Shown here in pieces: positions 1-7,489 of a DNA stretch of 37,713 nt. A program made the position numbers and the translations under genes. Source of the stretch: an uncultured Kiritimatiellota bacterium (GTDB lineage Bacteria > Verrucomicrobiota > Kiritimatiellia > RFP12 > UBA1067); NCBI GenBank assembly GCA_934643865.1, contig CAKUCX010000030.1, forward strand, positions 1 to 37,713, read 5' to 3'. Numbering within the stretch: the stretch's first letter is position 1; every line of letters starts with the position of its first letter. The notes under the pieces were generated by a model that was not told the DNA's origin, did no database searches, and saw nothing but the letters and a program-made list of their open reading frames with translations.

Positions 1-414
1 CCCGATGCTCGTCACGCTGGCGGGGATCGTCACGCTTGTCAGGCCGCTGCAGCCCTCAAATGCATTCCACCCGATGCTCGTCACGCCGTTTCCAATCGTC
101 ACGCCCGTCAGCCCGCTGCAATCCTCAAACGCCCGGTTCCCGATGCACGTCACCCTGTTATTGCCAATGGATGCGGGGATCGTAATGTCCCCTTCCGCAG
201 ACGACACGCCCGTGATCGTCGCGTCCCCGTTGTTCACCGAGTACGACCAGGTGAAGCCGTTCGCATCCGTCCAGCTGTCGGCCGCTGCCAGATGCGGCGC
301 AATGGCGAGCGCAAGGATGGCGACGCCCCTGGCGAGACGCCTTATTGGCGAACGTGCGTGTTCCTGAATTTCTTCCCGTCCGTTTTCTTCCCGTCCGAAC
401 GAATCAGCTTGCAT
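1..414 (-). CDS. BspA-like leucine-rich-repeat surface protein, N-terminus (runs off the window)
   Basis: The minus strand is open from an ATG at 414 to the window edge (138 codons, no stop). After a charged N-terminus (MQADSFGREE) comes an Arg-rich then hydrophobic stretch ending APHLAAADSW, which fits a signal peptide of roughly 45 residues. A beta-type segment (SWTDANGFTWSY) follows. Then come repeats of the form 'IGNRAFEDCSGLTGVTIG' and 'GWNAFEGCSGLTSVTIPAS', the signature of BspA/TpLRR (LRR_5) surface proteins. The family is extracellular, often adhesive, and frequently expanded in PVC and gut anaerobes. GGAG lies 8 nt before the ATG, and a TATACT box sits about 70 nt upstream. The C-terminus is outside the window, so ligand and anchoring are unknown. 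The plus-strand reading of the same DNA is an antisense shadow. Confidence 0.85.
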   Translation of the reverse strand, partial: MQADSFGREENGREEIQEHARSPIRRLARGVAILALAIAPHLAAADSWTDANGFTWSYSVNNGDATITGVSSAEGDITIPASIGNNRVTCIGNRAFEDCSGLTGVTIGNGVTSIGWNAFEGCSGLTSVTIPASVTSIG

Positions 415-482
415 GTGATTTTCTCCACACCTCTGCATTGTGTCAACGTCGGCCTGGGCAAGGAGGCGCGAGGCCGCATAAG

Positions 483-488
483 AGTATA
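483..488 (-). promoter_or_regulatory. -10 box (TATACT) for the BspA-like gene
   Basis: TATACT on the minus strand lies just beyond the stop codon of the upstream glycoside hydrolase gene. It would start a leader of about 60 nt ending at the ATG at 414. It stands out in GC-rich surroundings. No convincing -35 was seen. Confidence 0.45.
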
Positions 489-493
489 GCACA

Positions 494-3400
494 TCACCGC
501 GCCGGCGGGCGCTGAACGGTCATCATGTTGCGGTCCTGCGCGGGGAAGTGGGCCCAGACGATGCGCTTGTCGCGCGTGACCTCGAACGCCGTCGCGCGCG
601 TGGCGTCCGGCGCGCCGTTCGCCCAGGTGCCGACGACGAGGTTGCCGTTCGCCCGTTCTTGGATGCCGCAGAGGAAGGCGAGGTTGAGCGCGGGCGCGTC
701 CGCACACGCGAACGACCACACGGCACGGTGGTCGGGCGTGTACTCCGTCACGCCCGTCAGGTGCGCGACGAGCGTGTTGCCGTTCGCCCGGCGGCGGGCG
801 TCGAACGCGAGCGCAGGGACGGCCTGTTCCCACACGAGGCGTCCGTCGGCCCCGTATTCACGCACGGCGGACGCGCCCGCGCAGCAGACGAGGTAGGTCC
901 CCGCCGGCGTCTTGTGGACCATCCGGAGGCGCGCATGCGCGCCCGGCTCCTTCCCGTCCGCCCGCGCGGCATTGACGGCGAAGCGCACCGTCTCCCGTCC
1001 CGTCTTCCCGTCGAGCTCCACGATCTCGCCGGATGCATTGAGCGCGAGCACGATGTCGCCGTTGGGCTGCACCTCGAACCCCAGTACGCCGCCGCCCGTC
1101 CGCACGCGCGGACGGTACACGAGCTCGGCCCGCGTCGCGGGCAGCCGGCAGCGGTAGAGGTCGCCGTTCGCGTAGTAGACGTACCCGCCGTGCTCCTGGA
1201 CCTGGTGGACATTCCCGCAGCCCGTGCGCGACCAGCGGACCTTTCCGTCCGGCGCGAAGAGCGCGACGCGCCCCGATCCGGCGGCCAGCAGGGCCTCCGG
1301 CGGCGTGCCCGTCCACCGCGCCGCGCAGACGGGAGCGGGCTTCTCCAGCGGCCGTCCCCGGAGGTCGACGAGCCGTACGGCCTTGCCGCCCGCGCCGTCG
1401 AAGGCCGCCCGCAGGCGCGCGACCCGTTCGGGCGTCGGGTCGGCGACCTGCCAGGCGTCGACCTCCTCGGCCTCGCCAAGCGCGAGGAACGCCTGCGCGA
1501 AGGCGTCCCCGGCGTGGGCCCCGCCGCCCGTCACCGTTGCCCGGGGATCAGCGGCCCGCGCCGCCGCGCCGCGTTCGCGCAGACGCTCCAGGTAGGCGGC
1601 GGCGGCTTCGCCGGGCTCGGCCGGCAGGACCGCCTCCGCGAAGGGCTCCGCCTTCAGCGCGCCGCCGACGAAGTAGAGAGGGGCGTCCGAGAGCGGCAGG
1701 AGGTAGGCATCCCCATCGCGCGTGGGGCGTACCCGTGCGCCCTTGACGTCGCGGAATTCCATGCGCGTCGACGTGAACGCGAGCCGCCGCGCGCCGGGCG
1801 CGCCGAGCGTCCACACAAGCCCCGCCGCCCGTCCGTCCGGGCGCGTCCACTGCGGGAAGTAGAGGGAACCGTCGGCGCTGCGCCAGGGGCCGGGGCGTTG
1901 GACGGAACCGACGGGACGCTGGTCGACGAACGTCCAGTAGGCGCCGTACGCGGGCTTGGGCGCGAAGTTGTCGTGGACGATGCCGAAGTACGATTCCGGA
2001 TCGGTTGGATCGACATCCGGCTGCGTGAACTCGTACCAGAAGAAGTTCTCCACGCCCTCCGCGAAGGCGATGCCGAGCGCTCGCGCCACCATCCGCGCCT
2101 GGCGCGCCTCGTCGCTCGTCCCCGCGCTCTGCCCCATCAGCGCGTTGACGACGACGGCGCCCTTGTAGTCGCTGTTGAACTTGTAGACGGCGGCTGCCAC
2201 GAGGTCCACCCCGTTGGTCTGCGCCGAGAGGAGCGGGATGAACGCATCACCCGGCTTGAGGAAACGGGCCGTGAGGAAACGCTGCCCCTTGAAGCCGCAT
2301 GGGGGCGGCTTCACGCCGGCGGCGGCGGATGTGGGCGCGACGGGGATCGCCTCCGGGTAGCGCCTGTCCACCCACCAGGCAATCTCGTGGATGCGCAGGT
2401 GCCGGCGGTCCTGCCAGGCGGGATGGTTTGCCACGCGCCGCGCCCGCCCGGTCGCATCCGCGCGGTAGGCGTTCCACAGGGGCATGCCGCCGAAGTCCAC
2501 GAGCACGCCGCCCGCCTTGACGAAGTCCGCCACGGCCTCCACGCTATCCGCCGCGTAGTCCTCGGTGAAGGGGTAGACGACCGCGTCGACGTCGCCCCGC
2601 GCGAGGCGGGCGCGGAGGTGCGCCGCCGGGCAGACTTCCGCCGAGGAGCCGGGCGGGAGGATGTCGAGCAGGGCTTGGAGGTTGAACGCCTCGTCGGCGT
2701 GCGCGGGCACGTAGAGCGTCCGCCACGCCGTCTTGGCGGGGTCTGCGGCGCGGAGCCCCGCCGCCAGCAGGTCGCCGCCCCGGATGGCGAACGCATGCGT
2801 CGGCCAGCCGACCTCCGTGATCCAGAGCGGCTTCTCCGCGTCGCCGTAGCGCGCCATCAGGTCGCGCAGCCTCTCGATGTTCGCGTCCATCGCACCCTCG
2901 GGGGCGCGCGGATGCGAGTAGGGGTGGATGTTCATGATGTCGAAGAACTTCGCGCCGCCCAGGCGGTAGACCTCCTCGATGAAGTCGAACGGGACACCGG
3001 CCGTGCCGCCGAACGCGATGCGCAGCGACGGGTCGTGCGCCTTGGCGACCTCGTAGGTCCGGCGCAGCACGGCGAGGTAGTTCGTCGGGTTCGGGTCCTT
3101 CCAGAAGCCGGGGATGTTCTCCTCGTTCCACACCTCCAGAACGGGGAGGCGGCGCCCGTAGTGCGTGACGACGCGCCGGACGTACGCGCCCCAGGCGTCC
3201 AGGTGGTCGTGTGCGGGATGCGCCCACGGGACGGAATAGCCCAGGATCGGCAGCAGCTGGACGCCGTTCGCTTCGCAGGCGGCCACGACGGCGTCGAACG
3301 GGGCGAAGTCCCATTCGCCGGGTCTGCGTTCAAGGGTCCGCCAGTCGAAGTCGCTGCGCACCCAGCCGAGCCCGGCCTGCCGCATGAGCGCACACGTGCG

Positions 3401-3529
3401 CGCCGGCGGCTCGCCGCGCGTCACATGCGCGCACGCGCCATAGGGGTTGTTCGTCGCGGCCGCCCCGGCGGAAAACGCCGGAAGGGCCAGAAGGGCCAGG
3501 GCGGCCCCAAATCCCGGAAGAAGTTTCAT
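494..3529 (-). CDS. secreted clan GH-A glycoside hydrolase with inserted domain and C-terminal propeller-like region
   Basis: A 1011-residue protein with a signal peptide (MKLLPGFGAALALLALPAFS). Residues about 27-250 read as the first seven strands of a clan GH-A TIM barrel (GH39/GH5-like). They carry WNEEN (acid/base Glu136) and WITEVGWPT (nucleophile Glu239). The last barrel strand, FFWYEF, with its 'FGIVHDNFAPKPAYGAYW' tail, appears only at about 495-535. Some 220 residues (250-470) are therefore inserted between strands 7 and 8; they contain GGVLVDFGGMPLW, resembling a Rossmann/amidotransferase-like fold. From about 770 to the end are repeats such as 'GEIVELDGKTGRETVRF' and 'REYGADGRLVWEQ', typical of PQQ-like beta-propellers. 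The ATG at 3529 is preferred: it begins the signal peptide and a -10 box lies 8 nt upstream. The family acts on beta-linked glycans; the exact substrate is not readable. It is transcribed divergently from the carboxyltransferase gene. Confidence 0.8.
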   Translation of the reverse strand: MKLLPGFGAALALLALPAFSAGAAATNNPYGACAHVTRGEPPARTCALMRQAGLGWVRSDFDWRTLERRPGEWDFAPFDAVVAACEANGVQLLPILGYSVPWAHPAHDHLDAWGAYVRRVVTHYGRRLPVLEVWNEENIPGFWKDPNPTNYLAVLRRTYEVAKAHDPSLRIAFGGTAGVPFDFIEEVYRLGGAKFFDIMNIHPYSHPRAPEGAMDANIERLRDLMARYGDAEKPLWITEVGWPTHAFAIRGGDLLAAGLRAADPAKTAWRTLYVPAHADEAFNLQALLDILPPGSSAEVCPAAHLRARLARGDVDAVVYPFTEDYAADSVEAVADFVKAGGVLVDFGGMPLWNAYRADATGRARRVANHPAWQDRRHLRIHEIAWWVDRRYPEAIPVAPTSAAAGVKPPPCGFKGQRFLTARFLKPGDAFIPLLSAQTNGVDLVAAAVYKFNSDYKGAVVVNALMGQSAGTSDEARQARMVARALGIAFAEGVENFFWYEFTQPDVDPTDPESYFGIVHDNFAPKPAYGAYWTFVDQRPVGSVQRPGPWRSADGSLYFPQWTRPDGRAAGLVWTLGAPGARRLAFTSTRMEFRDVKGARVRPTRDGDAYLLPLSDAPLYFVGGALKAEPFAEAVLPAEPGEAAAAYLERLRERGAAARAADPRATVTGGGAHAGDAFAQAFLALGEAEEVDAWQVADPTPERVARLRAAFDGAGGKAVRLVDLRGRPLEKPAPVCAARWTGTPPEALLAAGSGRVALFAPDGKVRWSRTGCGNVHQVQEHGGYVYYANGDLYRCRLPATRAELVYRPRVRTGGGVLGFEVQPNGDIVLALNASGEIVELDGKTGRETVRFAVNAARADGKEPGAHARLRMVHKTPAGTYLVCCAGASAVREYGADGRLVWEQAVPALAFDARRRANGNTLVAHLTGVTEYTPDHRAVWSFACADAPALNLAFLCGIQERANGNLVVGTWANGAPDATRATAFEVTRDKRIVWAHFPAQDRNMMTVQRPPAR

Positions 3530-3635
3530 ACGGCGCCATTCTACCATAATCCGCCCGCACGGGTCTACGGCGGCACGGCCGGGAAATCGGGGGCGCGGGG
3601 TTCCGCCCGCCGCGGAATATGGTAAACTAGACGCC
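3530..3635. promoter_or_regulatory. divergent promoter region, both transcripts apparently leaderless
   Basis: The 106-bp gap holds two near-identical extended -10 boxes. TATGGTAGAAT on the minus strand has its TAGAAT at 3543-3538, 8 nt from the ATG at 3529. TATGGTAAACT on the plus strand has its TAAACT at 3623-3628, 7 nt before the ATG at 3636. A start about 7 nt after a -10 box falls on or next to the A of each ATG, and neither gene has a Shine-Dalgarno sequence. Leaderless mRNA is therefore inferred for both. Confidence 0.5.
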
Positions 3636-5474
3636 ATGAACACGGACAAAAAGAAGAAGATCCGCATCACGGACACGACGCTGCGCGACGCCCACCAGTC
3701 CCTGTGGGCCACGCGGCTGCGGACGGACGACATCCTCCAGATCGCCGAGACGATCGACGGCGCCGGTTACTATTCGCTCGAATGCTGGGGCGGCGCCACG
3801 TTCGACGTGTGCATGCGCTTCCTGCGCGAGAACCCCTGGGAGCGCCTCCGGCAGATCAAGGCCGTCTGCAAAAAGACGCCGCTCCAGATGCTCCTGCGCG
3901 GCCAGAACATCCTCGGCTACAAGCACTATCCGGATGACGTGGTGGACCGCTTCGTCGCGCTCGCGTGCGAGAACGGCATGGACATCTTCCGCGTCTTCGA
4001 CGCGCTGAACGACCCGCGCAACCTCGAACAGGCCATCAGGAGCGTCAAGAAGTACGGGGGCCACGCGCAGGGCACGATCTGCTACACCACCTCGCCCGTC
4101 CACACGGTGGAGGCCTACGTGAAGCTCGCGCAGGAGCAGGTCGCGATGGGCATCGACTCCCTCGCCATCAAGGACATGGCGGGCATCCTCACGCCCGGCG
4201 CGGCGCGCGCGCTCGTGGGGGCGCTCGTGCGGGCGTGCCCCGACCTGCCGATCCAGGTCCACAGCCACATGACGAGCGGCATGGCGGCGGCGATGTACCT
4301 TGCGGCCGCCGAGGCGGGCGCGGGCTGCCTGGACACGGCGATCTCCACGATGAGCTCGTTCTCCAGCCAGCCGCCCTGCGAGTCGATGGTCGCGATCCTG
4401 GAGAGCGAGGGCTTCGACACGGGGCTCGACCTCGGGAAGCTCGCGGCGATCAACGACTATTTCAAGTCCGTCAAGGCGAAGCGCCAGCCGGAGAGTTCGC
4501 GCAAGGTGGAGCCGGTGGATGCGGGCGTGCTCGTCCACGCGATCCCCGGCGGCATGATCTCGAACCTCCGCAGCCAGCTCGCCCAGCAGGGCGCGCTCGA
4601 CCGTCTCCCGGAGGTGCTGGCGGAACTGCCGAAGACGCGCGCGGACATGGGGTATCCGCCGCTCGTCACGCCCACGTCGCAGATCGTCGGCGTCCAGTCC
4701 GTCCTGAACGTCCTCTCCGGCCGGCGCTACTCGATGGTGACGGACGAGACGAAGCACTATGCGGCCGGCTACTACGGCCGCACGCCCGCGCCGATCGAGA
4801 AGAAGCTGCAGAAGAAGCTCATGGGCGACCTGAAGCCGATCACGTGCCGTCCGGCCGACCTCCTCAAGCCCGGCCTCGCGGCGGCGGCGAAGGAGATCCC
4901 CGCGAAGGACATCCAGGCGGAGGAGGACATCCTCAGCTACTGCCTCTTCCCCGAGGTCGCGCTGGGGTACTTCAAGTGGCGCGCGCAGCCCGCCGACGCG
5001 AAGGACCCGATTCCCGCCGACGTCGAAATGCAGACACGCGAAGAGGCGGCGGCGGCCCCGGCCGTCGACGCCGAGACGGCGCGCCTCGCGCAGGTCGGCA
5101 GGGCCTTCGCGGCGCTCCTCGCCTCGTGCGGCGGCGCGTTCGACGCGGCGAAGCTGGCGGCTTCCGCGCCGGCGGCGGCCTCCGCCGCCCCTGCGGCGGC
5201 GCAGCCTGCGGAGACGCCGGCGAAGCCCGCCGTCCCGGCGGGGACGCCCGTCCCCGCGCCGCTCAACGGCACGTTCTACCGCAGCGCGGGGCCGGGCAAG
5301 CCGGAACTCGCGGCGGACGGCGCGACGGTGAAGGCGGGCGAACCGTGCTGCATCGTCGAGGCGATGAAGCTCTTCAACCCGATCAAGGCGACGGCCGCCG
5401 GCACGATCACCTTCCTCGTGGAACACGGCGAGGCCGTCCAGAAGGGGCAGACGCTCGCCGTCATTGAGACGTAG
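3636..5474 (+). CDS. biotin-dependent carboxyltransferase: pyruvate carboxylase subunit B / oxaloacetate decarboxylase alpha
   Basis: A 612-residue protein. It begins with the HMGL-like carboxyltransferase barrel: ITDTTLRDAHQSLWATR near the N-terminus (metal-binding Asp of the TTLRDAHQS motif), then LECWGGATFDVC, RVFDALND, AIKDMAGIL and QVHSHMTSG (metal-binding His). The conserved 'HAIPGGMISNLRSQL' segment of PYC/OADA follows. A linker rich in Ala/Pro (about 490-540) leads to a biotinyl domain with EAMK (Lys578 biotinylated). The domain start, NGTFYRSAGPGKPEL, resembles AccB (acetyl-CoA carboxylase BCCP) more than the usual PycB/OadA lipoyl-type end. It should move carboxyl groups between biotin and pyruvate/oxaloacetate in the cytoplasm. 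No biotin carboxylase or membrane OadB is in the window, so pyruvate carboxylation, Na+-pumping decarboxylation and transcarboxylation cannot be separated. Confidence 0.85.
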   Translation: MNTDKKKKIRITDTTLRDAHQSLWATRLRTDDILQIAETIDGAGYYSLECWGGATFDVCMRFLRENPWERLRQIKAVCKKTPLQMLLRGQNILGYKHYPDDVVDRFVALACENGMDIFRVFDALNDPRNLEQAIRSVKKYGGHAQGTICYTTSPVHTVEAYVKLAQEQVAMGIDSLAIKDMAGILTPGAARALVGALVRACPDLPIQVHSHMTSGMAAAMYLAAAEAGAGCLDTAISTMSSFSSQPPCESMVAILESEGFDTGLDLGKLAAINDYFKSVKAKRQPESSRKVEPVDAGVLVHAIPGGMISNLRSQLAQQGALDRLPEVLAELPKTRADMGYPPLVTPTSQIVGVQSVLNVLSGRRYSMVTDETKHYAAGYYGRTPAPIEKKLQKKLMGDLKPITCRPADLLKPGLAAAAKEIPAKDIQAEEDILSYCLFPEVALGYFKWRAQPADAKDPIPADVEMQTREEAAAAPAVDAETARLAQVGRAFAALLASCGGAFDAAKLAASAPAAASAAPAAAQPAETPAKPAVPAGTPVPAPLNGTFYRSAGPGKPELAADGATVKAGEPCCIVEAMKLFNPIKATAAGTITFLVEHGEAVQKGQTLAVIET

Positions 5475-5688
5475 TTAAGTCGCCGCTTTGTGGCTTTAAG
5501 TTGTTAAGTCGTTAAGTTAAGTTAAGTCGTTAAGTTAAGTAAGAGGTTAAGGTGCCATGTCCGGGTCAACGTCAATCATTGAGACGTAGTTAAGTCGCCG
5601 CTTTGCGGCTTTAAGTGGTTAAGTATTTAAGTGGTTAAGTAGTTAAGTTAAGTAAGAGGTTAAGGTGCCATGTCCGGGTCAACGTCAA
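5461..5688. repeat. tandem duplication, 115 + 113 bp, including the stop codon of the upstream gene
   Basis: Copy 1 (5461-5575) and copy 2 (5576-5688) both begin tcattgagacgtagttaagt, which contains the last 14 nt of the carboxyltransferase gene including its TAG. Both end in ggtgccatgtccgggtcaac followed by gtcaa. Both contain the hairpin gccgctttgcggc (copy 1 has one t/c change) and stretches of ttaagt octamers, with the main differences in octamer number and spelling. It is a direct duplication; copy 2 is non-coding. Confidence 0.85.
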
Positions 5689-5886
5689 TGAAGGGACGAA
5701 ATGGAGAGGACGCGCTCCTTCCGCCACTTAACCACTTATTTACTTAATCACTTACCAACTCAATTACTCAACCACTTAACGACTCAATTACTTAACTACT
5801 TAATTACTTAACTACTTAACTACATTACTTAACTACTTAACTACTTAATTACTTAACTACTTAAAGCCGCAAAGCGGCGACTTAAC
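5589..5886. repeat. long inverted element: 28-bp perfect terminal arms enclosing inverted octamer arrays
   Basis: The 28 bp at 5589-5616 are the exact reverse complement of 5859-5886. The arms include the small hairpin gccgctttgcggc. Inside the left arm run TTAAGTNN octamers; inside the right arm run ACTTAANN octamers, the same unit inverted. The central part (about 5690-5725) is ordinary GC-richer DNA. The right arm ends 11 bp before the aaaggagg ribosome-binding site of the nfeD-like gene. No gene lies in the 430 bp between 5475 and 5903. Folding could give a long cruciform or RNA hairpin. Confidence 0.85.
5726..5866. repeat. octanucleotide array, 17 units of ACTTAANN
   Basis: Read from 5726, the sequence falls into consecutive 8-mers (acttaacc, acttattt, acttaatc ... 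acttaact, acttaatt, acttaaag). One 5-nt break (acatt) gives 141 bp in all. The units near the right end are the most uniform. It is very AT-rich in a GC-rich chromosome. There are no spacers, so it is not a CRISPR array. Confidence 0.85.
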
Positions 5887-5903
5887 CAACCAAAGGAGGT
5901 CCT

Positions 5904-6353
5904 ATGGAGTTTCTGAGTGTCAAATGGCTGTGGCTCTACGCGGGCGCGCTCCTGATGCTGCTGGAGATCACGGCGCCGGGCTTCGTCGTCTTCTTCTTCG
6001 GCCTGGCGGCGGCGACGGTGGGCCTGGTGCTCTTCGCGTTCGACGTCTCGGCGACCGCCCAGGTGGCGCTTTTCACGGCCTTCAGCATCGTCTACCTCGT
6101 CGGGCTGCGGCGGTTCATGAAGGCGCTCTTCATGGGCGAGACGACGGCGGCGAAGGCGCTCGCCTCGGAGTTCGCGGGGCGTCTCGGGAAGGTCGTCGAG
6201 GCAATCCGCCCCGAGGCACCGGGGCGCGTCCTCGTGGGCGACGCCGAATGGACGGCCGTCGCCCACGAGAGCCTTGACCCCGGCACGGAGGTGCGCGTCG
6301 TCGGCCGGAAAAACCTCACCCTTGAAGTCGAAGAGATCAAGGGAAAAGGCTGA
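5904..6353 (+). CDS. NfeD-like membrane protein
   Basis: 149 residues. Two or three membrane segments fill residues 8-70 (WLWLYAGALLMLLEITAPGF, VVFFFGLAAATVGLVLFAF, QVALFTAFSIVYLVGL). The 'LLMLLEITAPGFVVFFFGLA' region is the classic NfeD/YbbK-partner motif. Residues about 85-149 form the small OB-fold C-terminal domain (GRVLVGDAEWTAVA, GTEVRVVGRKNLTLEVE). This is the short NfeD form without a ClpP-like protease domain. NfeD proteins pair with SPFH/stomatin proteins in membrane microdomain complexes, and the next gene encodes one. The ribosome-binding site aaaggagg is strong and directly follows the inverted repeat. Confidence 0.9.
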   Translation: MEFLSVKWLWLYAGALLMLLEITAPGFVVFFFGLAAATVGLVLFAFDVSATAQVALFTAFSIVYLVGLRRFMKALFMGETTAAKALASEFAGRLGKVVEAIRPEAPGRVLVGDAEWTAVAHESLDPGTEVRVVGRKNLTLEVEEIKGKG

Positions 6354-6433
6354 GCGGCCCGAGACGCCCGTCCGGAATTTCAAGTCAACCGATAAAGTCA
6401 AACGAAAAAACGCCAACCAAAAAGGAGTACACC

Positions 6434-7360
6434 ATGACCGCATCACTCGTCTTCTTCAGCATCGTCGCGTTCATCGTGATCGTCGCGATCCTCAAGACGG
6501 CCATCGTCGTCCCCCAGAAGACGGCCTTCATCGTCGAGCGCCTCGGCAAGTACCGCAGCACGCTGGAGGCGGGCTTCCACATCCTCGTGCCGTTCTTCGA
6601 CAAGATCGCCTACCGGCACACGCTCAAGGAGCAGGCCATCGACGTGCCGCCGCAGGAGTGCATCACGAAGGACAACATCGCCGTCTCGGTGGACGGCATC
6701 CTCTACATGCAGGTGATGGACCCGGCGAAGGCCTCCTACGGCATCGGCAACTACCTCTTCGCGACGACGCAGCTCGCGCAGACGACGATGCGCTCGGAGA
6801 TGGGCAAGCTCGACCTCGACCGCTCCTTCGAGGAGCGCACGTCCATCAACGCCGCCATCGTCGCGGCCGTCGACAAGGCGAGCGACCCGTGGGGCATCAA
6901 GGTCACGCGCTACGAGATCAAGAACATCACGCCGCCGCGCACGATCCGCGACGCGATGGAGAAGCAGATGCGCGCGGAGCGCGAGAAGCGCGCGATGATC
7001 GCCGAGTCGGAGGGCGAGCGCCAGGCGAAGATCAACCGCGCCGAGGGCGAGCGCCAGGAGGCGATCGCCCTCTCCGAGGGCGAGCGGATGCGCAAGATCA
7101 ACGAGGCGGAGGGCAAGGCGAAGGAGATCCTGCTCGTCGCGGAGGCGCAGGCGGCGGGCATCCAGAAGGTCGCCGAGGCGATCAACGGGAAGGGCGGCAT
7201 CGAGTCCGTCAACATGCAGCTCGCGCAGCAGTACCTCGCGCAGTTCGGCAACCTCGCCAAGACGAACAACACGATGATCATCCCGAGCGACCTCGCGAAC
7301 GTCGCGGGCGTGATCAAGGCCTGCACGACGATCGTCAGGAAGGCCGAGACCGTCGGCTGA
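6434..7360 (+). CDS. SPFH/stomatin-family membrane protein (QmcA/YbbK-like)
   Basis: 308 residues. One N-terminal membrane anchor (LVFFSIVAFIVIVAIL) is followed by the SPFH/band-7 domain: VPQKTAFIVERLGKYRSTLE, GFHILVPFFDKIAYRHTLKE, then QECITKDNIAVSVDGILYMQ. A long charged coiled coil follows at about 175-250 with repeated 'EGERQAKINRAEGERQEA' heptads. The C-terminal 'LAQQYLAQFGNLAKTNNTMI' segment is typical of stomatins. It should oligomerise as a ring on the inner membrane and, with the NfeD protein 80 bp upstream, shape membrane domains or modulate proteases. A good ribosome-binding site (aaaaaggag) precedes the ATG. Its specific client is unknown. Confidence 0.92.
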   Translation: MTASLVFFSIVAFIVIVAILKTAIVVPQKTAFIVERLGKYRSTLEAGFHILVPFFDKIAYRHTLKEQAIDVPPQECITKDNIAVSVDGILYMQVMDPAKASYGIGNYLFATTQLAQTTMRSEMGKLDLDRSFEERTSINAAIVAAVDKASDPWGIKVTRYEIKNITPPRTIRDAMEKQMRAEREKRAMIAESEGERQAKINRAEGERQEAIALSEGERMRKINEAEGKAKEILLVAEAQAAGIQKVAEAINGKGGIESVNMQLAQQYLAQFGNLAKTNNTMIIPSDLANVAGVIKACTTIVRKAETVG

Positions 7361-7391
7361 GGCGCATAACTGACGATAATCACATGGTTTT

Positions 7392-7419
7392 CGGCGATTC
7401 CCCCTTGCGGGAAACGCCG
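7392..7419 (+). other. stem-loop after the SPFH gene
   Basis: CGGCG-a-TTCCC pairs with GGGAA-a-CGCCG around a 6-nt loop. No U-run follows, so it may end or protect the nfeD-SPFH transcript but is not a standard terminator. Confidence 0.35.
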
Positions 7420-7427
7420 TAAACCTC

Positions 7428-7466
7428 TATAATATGTGCCAACTTTTCCGCCGGGTAGTTCCCGGC
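7428..7466 (+). promoter_or_regulatory. pckG promoter -10 (TATAAT) and 5'-leader hairpin
   Basis: A perfect TATAAT (7428-7433) predicts a start near 7440. The roughly 50-nt leader begins with a compact hairpin: GCCGGG (7450-7455), loop tagtt, CCCGGC (7461-7466). The hairpin stands upstream of the ribosome-binding site taaggag and may stabilise the mRNA. Confidence 0.55.
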
Positions 7467-7489
7467 ACATCTAAGGAGCAAGGAAGAAC

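Noticed and set aside
5..367. Plus-strand 120-codon frame at the window start
   Set aside because: It is the reverse of clear BspA-type LRR coding sequence on the minus strand.
548..3625. Long plus-strand frame (over 1000 codons) opposite the glycoside hydrolase
   Set aside because: An antisense shadow typical of high-GC DNA: Arg/Ala/Pro-rich, no domains, and fully opposite a gene with a signal peptide and catalytic motifs.
5475..5866. Possible CRISPR array
   Set aside because: Units are contiguous 8-mers without spacers, in both orientations, and no cas genes are present.
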